Assembly: GCF_000826645.1 (NCBI RefSeq)
Contig: NZ_JXJP01000004.1
Span: forward strand, 48,675-112,674
Direction of reading: 5' to 3'
DNA from: Psychroserpens mesophilus
GTDB taxonomy: Bacteria > Bacteroidota > Bacteroidia > Flavobacteriales > Flavobacteriaceae
DNA: 64,000 bases
The number at the start of each line of letters is the position of its first letter. Position 1 is the stretch's first letter. Both the position numbers and the translations under genes were made by a program. The notes under the pieces are model-generated. The model ran no database searches, was not told where the DNA came from, and saw nothing but the letters and a program-made list of their open reading frames with translations. This document shows positions 47,755 to 56,541 of this stretch, piece after piece.

Positions 47755-48507
47755 ATGAGCACAAGAAAAACTAATTATTCATTCATTGGCATCGCCTTTA
47801 TAATTCTGGTTTTCGGTATTATTTTTGTTCCTAAAATTATAGATCGGATTACAGGTAATGATGTGACCAGAACTGAAAGCCGAAGTAAAAATGTATCTAC
47901 TAAAACCAAAGGGTTTATATCCGATTTAATGTTCCTGGAAATTAATGGAGAACCTAAACAGGTGCCTTCATTTTCATTTGTAAACCAAAATGGAGATACT
48001 ATTACAAATAGTGATTATGACGGTAAAGTGTATGTTGTAGAATTTTTCTTTACAACCTGTCCAACCATTTGCCCAAGAATGAATAGAAATCTGGTTCAAA
48101 TTCAAAATACATTTTCAGATTTTAAAGATTTTGGAGTGGCATCATTTACGATAAACCCAGATTACGACACAAAAGAGGTATTAAAAGCCTATGCTGAAAA
48201 TTATGGGATTACAAATCCGAATTGGCATTTAATGACAGGTGATAAAGACGCTCTTTATGAACTGGCAAATGTTGGTTTCAATATTTATGCTGGAGAAAAC
48301 CCTAATGTTGAGGGAGGATTTGAACATTCAGGTAATTTTGCTCTCATTGATAAAAACGGTTTTATACGTTCAAGAAAAGACAACTTCGGTAATCCAAAAA
48401 TATTTTATAAGGGTATCATTAGTGAGGCTGAAAAAGAAGATGAAGATGGTGAAACTGAAGAAATAAGTATGTTAAAAGAAGATATAGCTAAACTTTTAAA
48501 AGAATAA
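47755..48507 (+). CDS. SCO1/SenC family copper chaperone for cytochrome oxidase
   Basis: A membrane-anchored thioredoxin-fold protein that delivers copper to, or reduces, the CuA site of oxidase subunit II. The 250 residues comprise an N-terminal membrane helix (about 11-28) and a periplasmic domain with the copper motif C-P-T-I-C at 102-106 (FTTCPTICPRMNRNL) and the likely third ligand His in GGFEHSGNFALID. The ATG at 47755 is chosen; an upstream in-frame GTG (47737) adds six residues with no support. It is followed after 9 bases by a DUF420 gene. Confidence 0.94.
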   Translation: MSTRKTNYSFIGIAFIILVFGIIFVPKIIDRITGNDVTRTESRSKNVSTKTKGFISDLMFLEINGEPKQVPSFSFVNQNGDTITNSDYDGKVYVVEFFFTTCPTICPRMNRNLVQIQNTFSDFKDFGVASFTINPDYDTKEVLKAYAENYGITNPNWHLMTGDKDALYELANVGFNIYAGENPNVEGGFEHSGNFALIDKNGFIRSRKDNFGNPKIFYKGIISEAEKEDEDGETEEISMLKEDIAKLLKE

Positions 48508-48516
48508 TAATTCAAC

Positions 48517-49065
48517 ATGAGCGAAATTAAAAACCTTTCAGAAGAAAAAAAATACAATAAATGGATTGTCGTTTTGGCCATTCTAATTCCTGTAGTTGTG
48601 GCTATTCTTTCAAGATTAAAACTACAGGATTTCGGTATTGAAGTTGAACCGTTATCTTATTTGCCTCCGATTTATGCTGGAATCAATGGCTTAACCGCTT
48701 TAGTGCTTATTATTGCTGTAATTGCAATTAAAAATAAGAATAAAAAGCTACATGAGCGCCTAATGAAGTTTGCTATCATATTATCGGTTGCGTTTTTGGC
48801 TATGTATGTCGCTTATCATATGACTAGTGACTCTACGACATTAGGTGGTGAAGGAACCATAAAATATGTATATTATTTTATTCTTATCACACATATATTG
48901 TTGTCAATTGTTATTATTCCTTTTGTTTTAATCACTTATGTAAGAGCCATAACTAATAATATTGAACGTCATAAAAAAATAGCTAAAATTACCTTCCCAC
49001 TATGGCTTTATGTTGCTATTACTGGTGTTATTGTCTATCTCATGATATCACCTTATTACGTATAG
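48517..49065 (+). CDS. DUF420 membrane protein, oxidase-associated
   Basis: A 182-residue protein with about five membrane helices (around residues 16-32, 52-70, 83-103, 115-140 and 157-176) and conserved histidines in KKLHERLMKFA, AYHMTSD, LITHILLSIV and ERHKKIAK, the DUF420/YozB pattern. Homologues cluster with heme-copper oxidase and SCO genes and are thought to assist oxidase assembly. The spaced histidines could bind heme or copper, but that is not established by the sequence. The gap to the next gene is one base. Confidence 0.87.
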   Translation: MSEIKNLSEEKKYNKWIVVLAILIPVVVAILSRLKLQDFGIEVEPLSYLPPIYAGINGLTALVLIIAVIAIKNKNKKLHERLMKFAIILSVAFLAMYVAYHMTSDSTTLGGEGTIKYVYYFILITHILLSIVIIPFVLITYVRAITNNIERHKKIAKITFPLWLYVAITGVIVYLMISPYYV

Positions 49066-49066
49066 A

Positions 49067-49294
49067 ATGAAACGTTTTGTTCTCTTTTTACTTGTCTTCT
49101 TTCTCTTGTTTATAACGAGCAATGCGCAATGTGCTATGTGTAGAGCTGTTCTGGAAAGTGAAGAAGGGCAAACGACTGCCGAAGGAGTCAATGATGGTAT
49201 TATGTATCTTATGGCTATTCCCTATGTGCTTGTTGGAAGTGTCGGTTTTATCATTTATTGGACATTCTTCAGAAAGAAAATCGTTAAAAAATAA
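49067..49294 (+). CDS. Small CxxC membrane protein after DUF420
   Basis: A 75-residue protein: a signal peptide (residues 1-20, ending TSNAQ), then CAMC at about 21-24 right after the cleavage site, a short acidic loop, and one membrane helix (about 45-68) with a Lys-rich cytosolic tail. The CxxC next to the predicted mature N-terminus, in an operon with SCO and DUF420, suggests a metal or redox role in oxidase biogenesis. The family is unnamed as far as I know. It starts 1 base after the DUF420 stop, so co-transcription and coupling are likely. Confidence 0.8.
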   Translation: MKRFVLFLLVFFLLFITSNAQCAMCRAVLESEEGQTTAEGVNDGIMYLMAIPYVLVGSVGFIIYWTFFRKKIVKK

Positions 49295-49323
49295 ATTAAT
49301 TCACACATTACTGTAACATTTCT

Positions 49324-49348
49324 GATATTTATAAGTCTTATAAATATC
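49324..49348. repeat. AT-rich perfect hairpin before the export operon
   Basis: Two 11-base arms (49324-49334 and 49338-49348, GATATTTATAA and its complement) with a GTC loop. No T-run follows on either strand, so it is not a standard terminator; it may be an operator or mRNA structure. Confidence 0.45.
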
Positions 49349-49433
49349 AATCAAAAAATCAATTCTTAACAAATACTTAGCATAACCCATTTAAGGATTG
49401 TTGTAATATTGTTAGGAATTAACCATCTCCATT

Positions 49434-50135
49434 ATGATACAAATCAAAGATTTACACAAATCTTATCACATGGGAAGCAATTCGCTTCACGTTTTAAAAG
49501 GGATTAACTTTGATGTAAAAGAAGGCGAACTCGTCTCAATAATGGGTTCTTCAGGATCTGGTAAATCTACGTTGCTTAATATTTTAGGAATGCTGGATGA
49601 AGCTGATACTGGCAGTTATATTCTTGACAATGTTCCTATAAAAGGTTTGAATGAAAAAATAGCAGCTAAATATAGAAACGAATTTCTAGGTTTTATCTTT
49701 CAATCATTCAATCTAATAAACTATAAGAGTGCTTTAGATAATGTGTCAATGCCATTATATTATAAAGGCATCAAAAGAAAGGAACGTACTGAAAGAGCTA
49801 TGCATTATCTCGAAAAAGTAGGCCTTGCGCAATGGTCGCACCATTTACCTAGTGAATTGTCTGGTGGACAAAAACAACGTGTTGCCATAGCAAGAGCACT
49901 GGCCAGTGATCCAAAAGTGTTACTGGCAGATGAGCCAACGGGAGCTTTAGATACCAAAACGTCTTATGAGGTTATGGAACTTATTCAAGGTATTAATGAT
50001 GAAGGAAAAACCATATTAGTGGTCACTCACGAGCACGATATCGCTCAAATGACGAAACGCATTGTTAATCTCAAAGATGGTGTTATCATTGATGACAGTA
50101 AAGTAGAACAAGTAAGAGCTTCTCAATATGTTTGA
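49434..50135 (+). CDS. ABC transporter ATPase of the MacB/LolD type
   Basis: A 233-residue ATP-binding subunit. Walker A GSSGSGKSTLL is near residue 38, the signature LSGGQKQRVAIARAL near 142 and Walker B VLLADEPTGALD near 162, with a switch His in VVTHEHD. The stretch FIFQSFNLI (Q-loop) is typical of the MacB/LolD/FtsE class, which drives mechanotransmission rather than solute transport. It overlaps the following permease by 8 bases and heads a six-gene export operon. Confidence 0.95.
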   Translation: MIQIKDLHKSYHMGSNSLHVLKGINFDVKEGELVSIMGSSGSGKSTLLNILGMLDEADTGSYILDNVPIKGLNEKIAAKYRNEFLGFIFQSFNLINYKSALDNVSMPLYYKGIKRKERTERAMHYLEKVGLAQWSHHLPSELSGGQKQRVAIARALASDPKVLLADEPTGALDTKTSYEVMELIQGINDEGKTILVVTHEHDIAQMTKRIVNLKDGVIIDDSKVEQVRASQYV

Positions 50136-51372
50136 TATAGAACGTTGGCAAGAGATATTTGAAACCTTGAAGAAAAACAAATTAAGAACGTTTTTGACAG
50201 GTCTATCTGTGGCTTCAGGTATCTTTATTTTAGTCATTCTTCTTGGGTTTAGTAAAGGTATTGAAAATGGTGTAAAGTCTGAATTTGAGCAAGATGCTAC
50301 CAATTTAATTACCGTATGGACTGGTGTGACAACTAAAAGCTATAAAGGCTTAAATCCAGGGCGTTATATCCAAATGAAAAATGAAAATTTTGATTTTATC
50401 TCCCAAAAGTATGATCAACATATAGAATATGAAACTTCACTTTTTTCAATTTGGGGAGCTGAGATTTCTTATAAAAATGAGACTGTAAATTATCAAGTTC
50501 GAGGTGCGATGCCTGGTCATCAGTTTATTGAAAATGCCGATATGGAGTCTGGAAGATTTGTCAATCAAGCAGATTTGGATGAAACTAGAAAAGTTGCAGT
50601 TATTGGTCGCAAATTAAGACAAGATTTATTCAAAGATGAAGACCCAATCAATAAAAGTATTTCTATTTATGGAATGAATTTTAAAGTCATAGGTGTGTTT
50701 ATTGATCCTGGAGGAGAGCGCGAAGAACAACAGGCTTATATTCCATTATCAACATCACAAAAAGTATTTGGAGCAGGAGATGATATTCGAAACATGTTAT
50801 TCACAGTTAAGATGTCTGATAACTTTGACGAAGCAGTAGCTTTATCACAAAATATGGCTAATGCAGTAGAAAATGAACTTAAGCTTATGCACACAGTTGC
50901 TCCAGATGATACGAGTGCTGTTAGAGTCTTTAATACATTGGACGAAGCTAAAAAGATTTATTCATTAGTAGCGACAATACAGGCTGTCTTTTGGTTTGTT
51001 GGTATAGGGACCATTATTGCAGGAATAGTTGGTGTTGGTAACATTATGCTCATTATCGTTAAAGAACGAACCAAAGAAATTGGTATTCGAAAAGCTTTGG
51101 GTGCCTTACCAATGTCTATAGTTGGCATGATTTTACAAGAAGCAGTTTTTGTTACCATGTTCGCTGGATTGTTCGGATTAATTTTTGGTTTAGCACTTCT
51201 TGAAATTGTTGGCCCTCAAGTAGAAAGTGATTTTTTAAAGTATCCTCAAGTAGATTTCAATATCGCGCTTACTACAGTATTTTTATTGGTATTCGCTGGA
51301 GCTATAGCTGGATTTATTCCTGCATATCGAGCAGCTAAAATTAAACCCATTGTAGCACTTAGAGACGAATAA
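50128..51372 (+). CDS. MacB-type ABC permease (first)
   Basis: A 414-residue permease: a membrane helix at about residues 21-42, a large periplasmic MacB_PCD domain (about 45-260), and three C-terminal helices of the FtsX domain (about 285-310, 335-360 and 375-400). The segment VGVGNIMLIIVKERTKEIGIRKALGA is the family's coupling-helix region. Together with the second permease it would form a heterodimer driven by the upstream ATPase, rather than the homodimer of classical MacB, in which ATPase and permease are fused. Confidence 0.93.
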   Translation: MFDIERWQEIFETLKKNKLRTFLTGLSVASGIFILVILLGFSKGIENGVKSEFEQDATNLITVWTGVTTKSYKGLNPGRYIQMKNENFDFISQKYDQHIEYETSLFSIWGAEISYKNETVNYQVRGAMPGHQFIENADMESGRFVNQADLDETRKVAVIGRKLRQDLFKDEDPINKSISIYGMNFKVIGVFIDPGGEREEQQAYIPLSTSQKVFGAGDDIRNMLFTVKMSDNFDEAVALSQNMANAVENELKLMHTVAPDDTSAVRVFNTLDEAKKIYSLVATIQAVFWFVGIGTIIAGIVGVGNIMLIIVKERTKEIGIRKALGALPMSIVGMILQEAVFVTMFAGLFGLIFGLALLEIVGPQVESDFLKYPQVDFNIALTTVFLLVFAGAIAGFIPAYRAAKIKPIVALRDE

Positions 51373-51373
51373 C

Positions 51374-52633
51374 ATGTTTAGTAAAGACCGTTGGAACGAA
51401 ATATTAGAAGCTTTAAATGCCAATAAGTTCAGAACTTTTTTGACCGCATTTGGTGTGTTTTGGGGTATTACAATTCTTGTTTTATTATTAGCCCTAACAA
51501 ACGGTTTGAAAAATGGTGTGATGTCCGATTTTGGCGATTTCGCTACCAACTCTATGTTTATGTGGACGCAAGGCACTTCAAAGCCATATAAAGGATTGCC
51601 TAAAGGACGTTACTTTAATTATAAAATAGATGATGTTGCTGCTATAAAAAATCAGGTTCCAAATCTAAAATATGTCTCTCCCAGAAATCAATTAGGAGGT
51701 TTTAGAGGTAATAACAATGTGATTCGAGGTACGAAAACAGGTGCCTTTGAAATCTATGGTGATTATCCAGAATACATTAAACAACAACCAATGGATATTA
51801 TTGACGGTCGCTTTTTGAGTTATTCTGACATTGAAGCGAAACGAAAAATATGCGTTGTTGGAACTGGCGTTGTAAAAGGGCTTTACGATAAAGATGAAGA
51901 TGTTTTAGGAACCTATATTAAAATAAATGGAGTCAATTTCTTAGTCGTTGGAACGTTTAAAATGAGTAATAGCAGAGGAGATGGAGAACAGGATGCAAAT
52001 ACCATTTATATTCCATTTACGACTTTCGGACAAGCTTTTAACAGAGGAGATCGCGTAGGTTGGATGGCGATCACTGCTGTTGACGGTATTCCAATTACAA
52101 GTATAAAAAAGCAAGTGTTTGAATTAATGAAATCCAGACATAAAGTACATCCTGAAGATGATAGAGCTATTGGTCATTTTGATTTATCAGAACAGTTTGA
52201 ACGTATTAATGGTTTGTTCTCTATTTTAACCATTGTAGGATACTTTGTGGGAGCTCTAGTTTTAATGTCTGGAATCATTGGCATAAGTAACATCATGCTT
52301 ATTGTTGTTAAAGAGCGTACTAAAGAAATAGGAATAAGACGCGCTTTGGGTGCCTCACCATGGACTATCAAATCACAGATTTTACAGGAGAGTTTAATCT
52401 TAACGATTTTATCAGGAATGGTTGGAATTTCTTTTGCAGCATTAGTAATCTGGATCATGAATACCATTTTAGATAATGCAGGTCCTGTTGAAAATTTTGC
52501 AAATCCTAGCGTAAGTATGCAAGTTGTATTTACGGCTTTAATCATATTAGTGGTTTCTGGAGTTTTAGCTGGATTGATTCCAGCCAACAGCGCAACCAAA
52601 ATGAAACCTGTTGACGCATTACGAATCGAATAA
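51374..52633 (+). CDS. MacB-type ABC permease (second)
   Basis: A 419-residue paralogue of the preceding gene with the same layout: an N-terminal helix, a MacB_PCD periplasmic domain, and three C-terminal FtsX helices (IGISNIMLIVVKERTKEIGIRRALGA as the coupling region). The two share the FTTFGQAF/PLSTSQKVF-like position but differ widely in the periplasmic domain, consistent with distinct faces of a heterodimer. It starts one base after the first permease stop and is followed 33 bases later by an adaptor. Confidence 0.93.
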   Translation: MFSKDRWNEILEALNANKFRTFLTAFGVFWGITILVLLLALTNGLKNGVMSDFGDFATNSMFMWTQGTSKPYKGLPKGRYFNYKIDDVAAIKNQVPNLKYVSPRNQLGGFRGNNNVIRGTKTGAFEIYGDYPEYIKQQPMDIIDGRFLSYSDIEAKRKICVVGTGVVKGLYDKDEDVLGTYIKINGVNFLVVGTFKMSNSRGDGEQDANTIYIPFTTFGQAFNRGDRVGWMAITAVDGIPITSIKKQVFELMKSRHKVHPEDDRAIGHFDLSEQFERINGLFSILTIVGYFVGALVLMSGIIGISNIMLIVVKERTKEIGIRRALGASPWTIKSQILQESLILTILSGMVGISFAALVIWIMNTILDNAGPVENFANPSVSMQVVFTALIILVVSGVLAGLIPANSATKMKPVDALRIE

Positions 52634-52666
52634 AATTACAATCATCAAGAAAAAATAAAATCAACC

Positions 52667-53827
52667 ATGAAAAGAACCAAAACCGTCATCTTGTTGTTAT
52701 TAATAGTTGTTGTATTTACAGCAGCTCTATATTATTTATGGCAAAAAAATCAGGAAGATCCTGTAACTTATACTTCTGAAGCACCAACAGAACAGACCAT
52801 TGTCGTTAAAACTGTAGCAACAGGAAGCATAGTTCCGAAAGAAGAAATTTTAATTAAGCCAAATATTTCAGGAGTCATTGAAGAGGTATTCATCGAAGCA
52901 GGTGAATATGTTCAGCAAGGTGATCTAATAGCTCAAATTAGAGTTATTCCAAATGTCTCTAATTTAACAAGTGCTAAAAATAGTATTGCTTCCAATAGTA
53001 ATGCTTTACAAACAGCTGAAATAAATTTTAAAACGCAACAAGCGATCTACGATCGTCAAAAAGCCCTTTTTGATAAAGGTGTTATTTCGGCAAATCAATT
53101 TGATGAAGTAAATAATACCTATTTACAGGCAAAACAGCGTGTCGGACAAGCAAGAATTGATGTCACACAAGCACGTCAAAACTACGATATCATTAAAACA
53201 GGAACTACGTCAGGCTTAGGGAATGTAGCGCAAACGCAAGTTAGAGCAACGGTTTCTGGGATGGTTTTAGATGTGCCAGTCAAAGCTGGAAATCAAGTCA
53301 TTGAAGCTAATAATTTTAATGAAGGAACCTCAATAGCATCACTGGCTGATGTAACCAAAATGATTTTTGAAGGAAAAGTTGATGAAAGTGAAGTTGGTAA
53401 AATTAAAGAAGGTTTACCACTAGAAATTACGGTTGGAGCTATTGAAGATCAAAAATTTGATGCCGTCTTAGATTATATTGCTCCAAAAGGAGTTGAAGAA
53501 AATGGAGCGATTCAATTTGAAATAAAAGGAACACTTAAAAAAATGGATTCTACGTTTATTAGAGCTGGTTTAAGTGCCAATGCATCCATTATTCTTGAAA
53601 AAGCTGAAAAGGTTTTGGCAATTAAAGAAGCCTTGGTTCAATACGATGATGAAACTAAAAAGCCTTATGTTGAAGTTGAAGTAGGAGATCAAAAATTTGA
53701 GAGAAAAGAACTAGAATTAGGGATTAGCGATGGTATCTTTGTTGAGGTTAAAAGCGGCATAACAAAAGACGATAAAATTAAAGTTTGGAATCAGGTTCAA
53801 GGCACTCAACAATTTGGTCAACAATAA
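52667..53827 (+). CDS. Periplasmic adaptor (MacA/HlyD family), first copy
   Basis: A 386-residue membrane-fusion protein: an N-terminal membrane anchor (about residues 5-24), a barrel-sandwich/lipoyl half-motif (VEEVFIEAGEYVQQGDLIAQI), an alpha-helical hairpin (about 95-170, with QKALFDKGVISANQFDEV), the second lipoyl half, and beta-barrel and membrane-proximal domains. It would link the ABC permease pair to the TolC protein encoded next. The hairpin motif FDKGVIS recurs in the second adaptor (55226), showing the two are paralogues. Confidence 0.92.
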   Translation: MKRTKTVILLLLIVVVFTAALYYLWQKNQEDPVTYTSEAPTEQTIVVKTVATGSIVPKEEILIKPNISGVIEEVFIEAGEYVQQGDLIAQIRVIPNVSNLTSAKNSIASNSNALQTAEINFKTQQAIYDRQKALFDKGVISANQFDEVNNTYLQAKQRVGQARIDVTQARQNYDIIKTGTTSGLGNVAQTQVRATVSGMVLDVPVKAGNQVIEANNFNEGTSIASLADVTKMIFEGKVDESEVGKIKEGLPLEITVGAIEDQKFDAVLDYIAPKGVEENGAIQFEIKGTLKKMDSTFIRAGLSANASIILEKAEKVLAIKEALVQYDDETKKPYVEVEVGDQKFERKELELGISDGIFVEVKSGITKDDKIKVWNQVQGTQQFGQQ

Positions 53828-53878
53828 TTCTAACATTTAGTGTAACACTTAACGATTTATCTAGACATATAAGACATT

Positions 53879-55219
53879 ATGAAAAAATCAATCATTATAG
53901 CATTACTTCTTTGTGGCCTTTTAGTCAATGCACAAGAGAAAAAATGGACGTTATTAGAATGTGTGAACCATGCATTAGAAAATAATATTTCTATACAGCA
54001 ATCTGAATTAGATGTAGATTTAGCTGACATAAATAAAAATCAGGCAGTGAGTAACTTTTTACCTTCATTAAATGCTAACGGTTCCTACAGTATTAATACA
54101 GGTGCAAATATTAATCCGGCTACAAACCAATTCGAAAATAATGTTTTTAGGTCAGCCTCAGGAGCTATAAATTCTGGAATTAATATTTTTAATGGTTTGG
54201 CCAACTGGAAAACACTTCAACGTTCCAAAATTAATAAAATAGCCGCAGAATACCGTTTAGATAAAATGAAGGATGATATTTCATTGTTTGTGGCTAATTC
54301 GTTTTTACAAATTCTATTTAATAGAGAACAGCTTAAAGTTTTAGTTGCTCAAAATGATGTAACTAAGGAAAATATATTAAACACACAGCAATTGGTTGAC
54401 GCAGGCGTTCTTCCACAAGGCGACTTATTAGAATTGAAAGCAACGGAAGCAACGCAAAATCAACAAATTATTGCGGCTGAAAATGCCTTATTTATATCAA
54501 AATTAGGCCTTGCTCAAACCTTACAGTTAAAAGACTATGATACATTTGATATATCTGAAGAGGATTATGGATTGGTTGCTGGTGATATTTTAGAAAAAAA
54601 ACCAACAGAAATTGTTGAAAAGGCTAAAGAAGAAATAAATGATGTAAAAATCGCCGAAACTAATTTTGAATTAGCAAAAAAAGATTTAGAATTGCAAAGA
54701 ACAGCTTATTATCCAACCTTATCGGGATTTGTGGGTTATAATACAAGATGGGCAAGTACACAATTAAATCCGTTTACAGGAGAAGACATTCCTTTTGTTG
54801 ATCAATTATATTTATTTGATGGTACTTCAGTCGGACTTCAGTTAAATGTGCCTATCTTTAATAGATTTACAACGCGAAATGGAGTAAAACGTAGTAAAGT
54901 TGAAGTAGAGCGTTCGAAGTTTCTATTAGAGCAGGCCGAATTAGATTTAGAATCTACAGTGTATCAGGCATATAATGATGCTAAAAATTCTAAAAAAACA
55001 TATGAAGCCGCTCTGCAAACAGAGGAAGCTCGCAAACTGGCTTTTGAATATGCGCAAGAACGTTATGATGTTGGATTTTCGAATGCATTCGATTTTAACC
55101 AGTCACGTACTGCTTATGAAAATGCACAATCGGACGTAATAAGAACAAAATATGATTATATATTTAAGCTCAAAGTCTTAGAGTTTTATTTTGGGCTACC
55201 CATAACCGACTTAAATTAA
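53879..55219 (+). CDS. TolC-family outer-membrane efflux protein
   Basis: A 446-residue outer-membrane channel. A signal peptide ends at LLVNAQ (about residue 19), followed by two repeats of the OEP domain, each containing long coiled-coil helices (for example QPQGDLLELKATEATQNQQ-like and QAYNDAKNSKKTYEAALQ regions). The N-xx-L ending of the barrel, LEFYFGLPITDLN, is family-typical. It is placed between two adaptor genes, so either adaptor could dock onto it. Confidence 0.92.
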   Translation: MKKSIIIALLLCGLLVNAQEKKWTLLECVNHALENNISIQQSELDVDLADINKNQAVSNFLPSLNANGSYSINTGANINPATNQFENNVFRSASGAINSGINIFNGLANWKTLQRSKINKIAAEYRLDKMKDDISLFVANSFLQILFNREQLKVLVAQNDVTKENILNTQQLVDAGVLPQGDLLELKATEATQNQQIIAAENALFISKLGLAQTLQLKDYDTFDISEEDYGLVAGDILEKKPTEIVEKAKEEINDVKIAETNFELAKKDLELQRTAYYPTLSGFVGYNTRWASTQLNPFTGEDIPFVDQLYLFDGTSVGLQLNVPIFNRFTTRNGVKRSKVEVERSKFLLEQAELDLESTVYQAYNDAKNSKKTYEAALQTEEARKLAFEYAQERYDVGFSNAFDFNQSRTAYENAQSDVIRTKYDYIFKLKVLEFYFGLPITDLN

Positions 55220-55225
55220 AATAAA

Positions 55226-56524
55226 ATGAGTAAAAGATTAAAAATTATCCTTTTAGTTGCTGGTTTACTTATAGTTGCCTTAGTGTTAGGTAAAACTATG
55301 GGATGGTTCGGTAAGAAAGGTAATTTTAAAGAAGTTGAAATTAAAAAGGTTGCCTTGTTTGATATTGTTGAAACCGTATCGGCAACGGGAAAGATTCAAC
55401 CAGAAGTTGAAGTTAAGATTTCTAGTGAAGTTTCTGGAGAAATTTTAGATCTTCCATTTAAAGAAGGACAACAAGTTAACAAAGGAGACTTGTTGGTTAG
55501 AGTTAATCCAGATTTAATTCAGTCTGCTGTGAGTCGTTCTCAAGCAACATATCAAAACATACGTGCAAATTTAGAACAAGCTGAAGCGACTTTAAAGCAA
55601 GCTAAAGCCGATTACGATAGAAATAAAACACTATTTGATAAAGGGGTTATTTCCAAGTCTGAGTGGGACAGATCTATTGCAGCTTATGAAACAGCAGTTG
55701 CCGGAAGAAGTTCAGCCTATTACAGTGTTCAAAGTGCTGCTGCTTCTGTTAATGAAGCTAAAGATAATTTAAGTCGTACCGAAATTTATGCACCGATGAG
55801 TGGTACGATATCTTTACTAAATGTTGAACTAGGTGAACGCGTTGTGGGAACACAACAAATGGCAGGTACCGAAATTTTGAGAGTGGCCAACCTCAATAAT
55901 ATGGAAGTTGAAGTTGATGTCAATGAAAATGATATTGTCAAGGTTCAGATAGGTGATTCTACAATCGTAGAAGTAGATGCCTATTTGAAGAAAGAATTTA
56001 AAGGTATAGTTACTGAAATCGCAAATTCAGCTGCTGGAACGTTAACTGCAGACCAAGTAACTAATTTCAGAGTGAAGGTAAGAATCTTAGAAGAATCGTA
56101 CCAAGACCTTATGGAAGGAAAGCCAGAATTCTTTTCACCTTTTAGACCAGGTATGACTGCTACTGTTGATATTATAACCAATAAACGCAATAATATAGTT
56201 GCAGTGCCAATAAGCTCAATCGTTATAAAAACAGATACAACTTCTGTTAAGAAAAGTTATGAAAAATCCGCTTCAGATGACATTAAACCTGAAAGTGAAG
56301 AGAAATTTGAATGTGTTTTCGTGGCTGAAAATGGAGAAGCTAAATTGAGAGTGGTTAAAACAGGTATTCAAGATGATACCAATATTGAGGTTGTTTCAGG
56401 CCTGAAAGAAGGTGATGAAATCATTACAGGACCATATAATGTGGTTTCGAAAACATTGAAGTCTGGAGATAAAGTTCAAAATAAAGATCAAGACAAGAAG
56501 GAAGAAATTCCTACAGAAGACTAA
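55226..56524 (+). CDS. Periplasmic adaptor (MacA/HlyD family), second copy
   Basis: A 432-residue membrane-fusion protein with an N-terminal membrane helix (about 5-24), lipoyl halves (ILDLPFKEGQQVNKGDLLVRV and APMSGTISLLNVELGERV), a helical hairpin with NKTLFDKGVISKSEWD, beta-barrel and membrane-proximal domains, and an acidic, Lys-rich C-terminal tail. It is longer than the first copy, mostly by the loop at about 340-365 and the tail. It starts 6 bases after the TolC stop, so the order is ATPase-permease-permease-adaptor-TolC-adaptor. Confidence 0.92.
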   Translation: MSKRLKIILLVAGLLIVALVLGKTMGWFGKKGNFKEVEIKKVALFDIVETVSATGKIQPEVEVKISSEVSGEILDLPFKEGQQVNKGDLLVRVNPDLIQSAVSRSQATYQNIRANLEQAEATLKQAKADYDRNKTLFDKGVISKSEWDRSIAAYETAVAGRSSAYYSVQSAAASVNEAKDNLSRTEIYAPMSGTISLLNVELGERVVGTQQMAGTEILRVANLNNMEVEVDVNENDIVKVQIGDSTIVEVDAYLKKEFKGIVTEIANSAAGTLTADQVTNFRVKVRILEESYQDLMEGKPEFFSPFRPGMTATVDIITNKRNNIVAVPISSIVIKTDTTSVKKSYEKSASDDIKPESEEKFECVFVAENGEAKLRVVKTGIQDDTNIEVVSGLKEGDEIITGPYNVVSKTLKSGDKVQNKDQDKKEEIPTED

Positions 56525-56541
56525 TTTTATTATCAATTAAT

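Noticed and set aside
49324..49348. AT-rich hairpin as a terminator of the oxidase assembly operon
   Set aside because: There is no T-run on either strand and the stem has almost no G or C, so efficient termination is unlikely.
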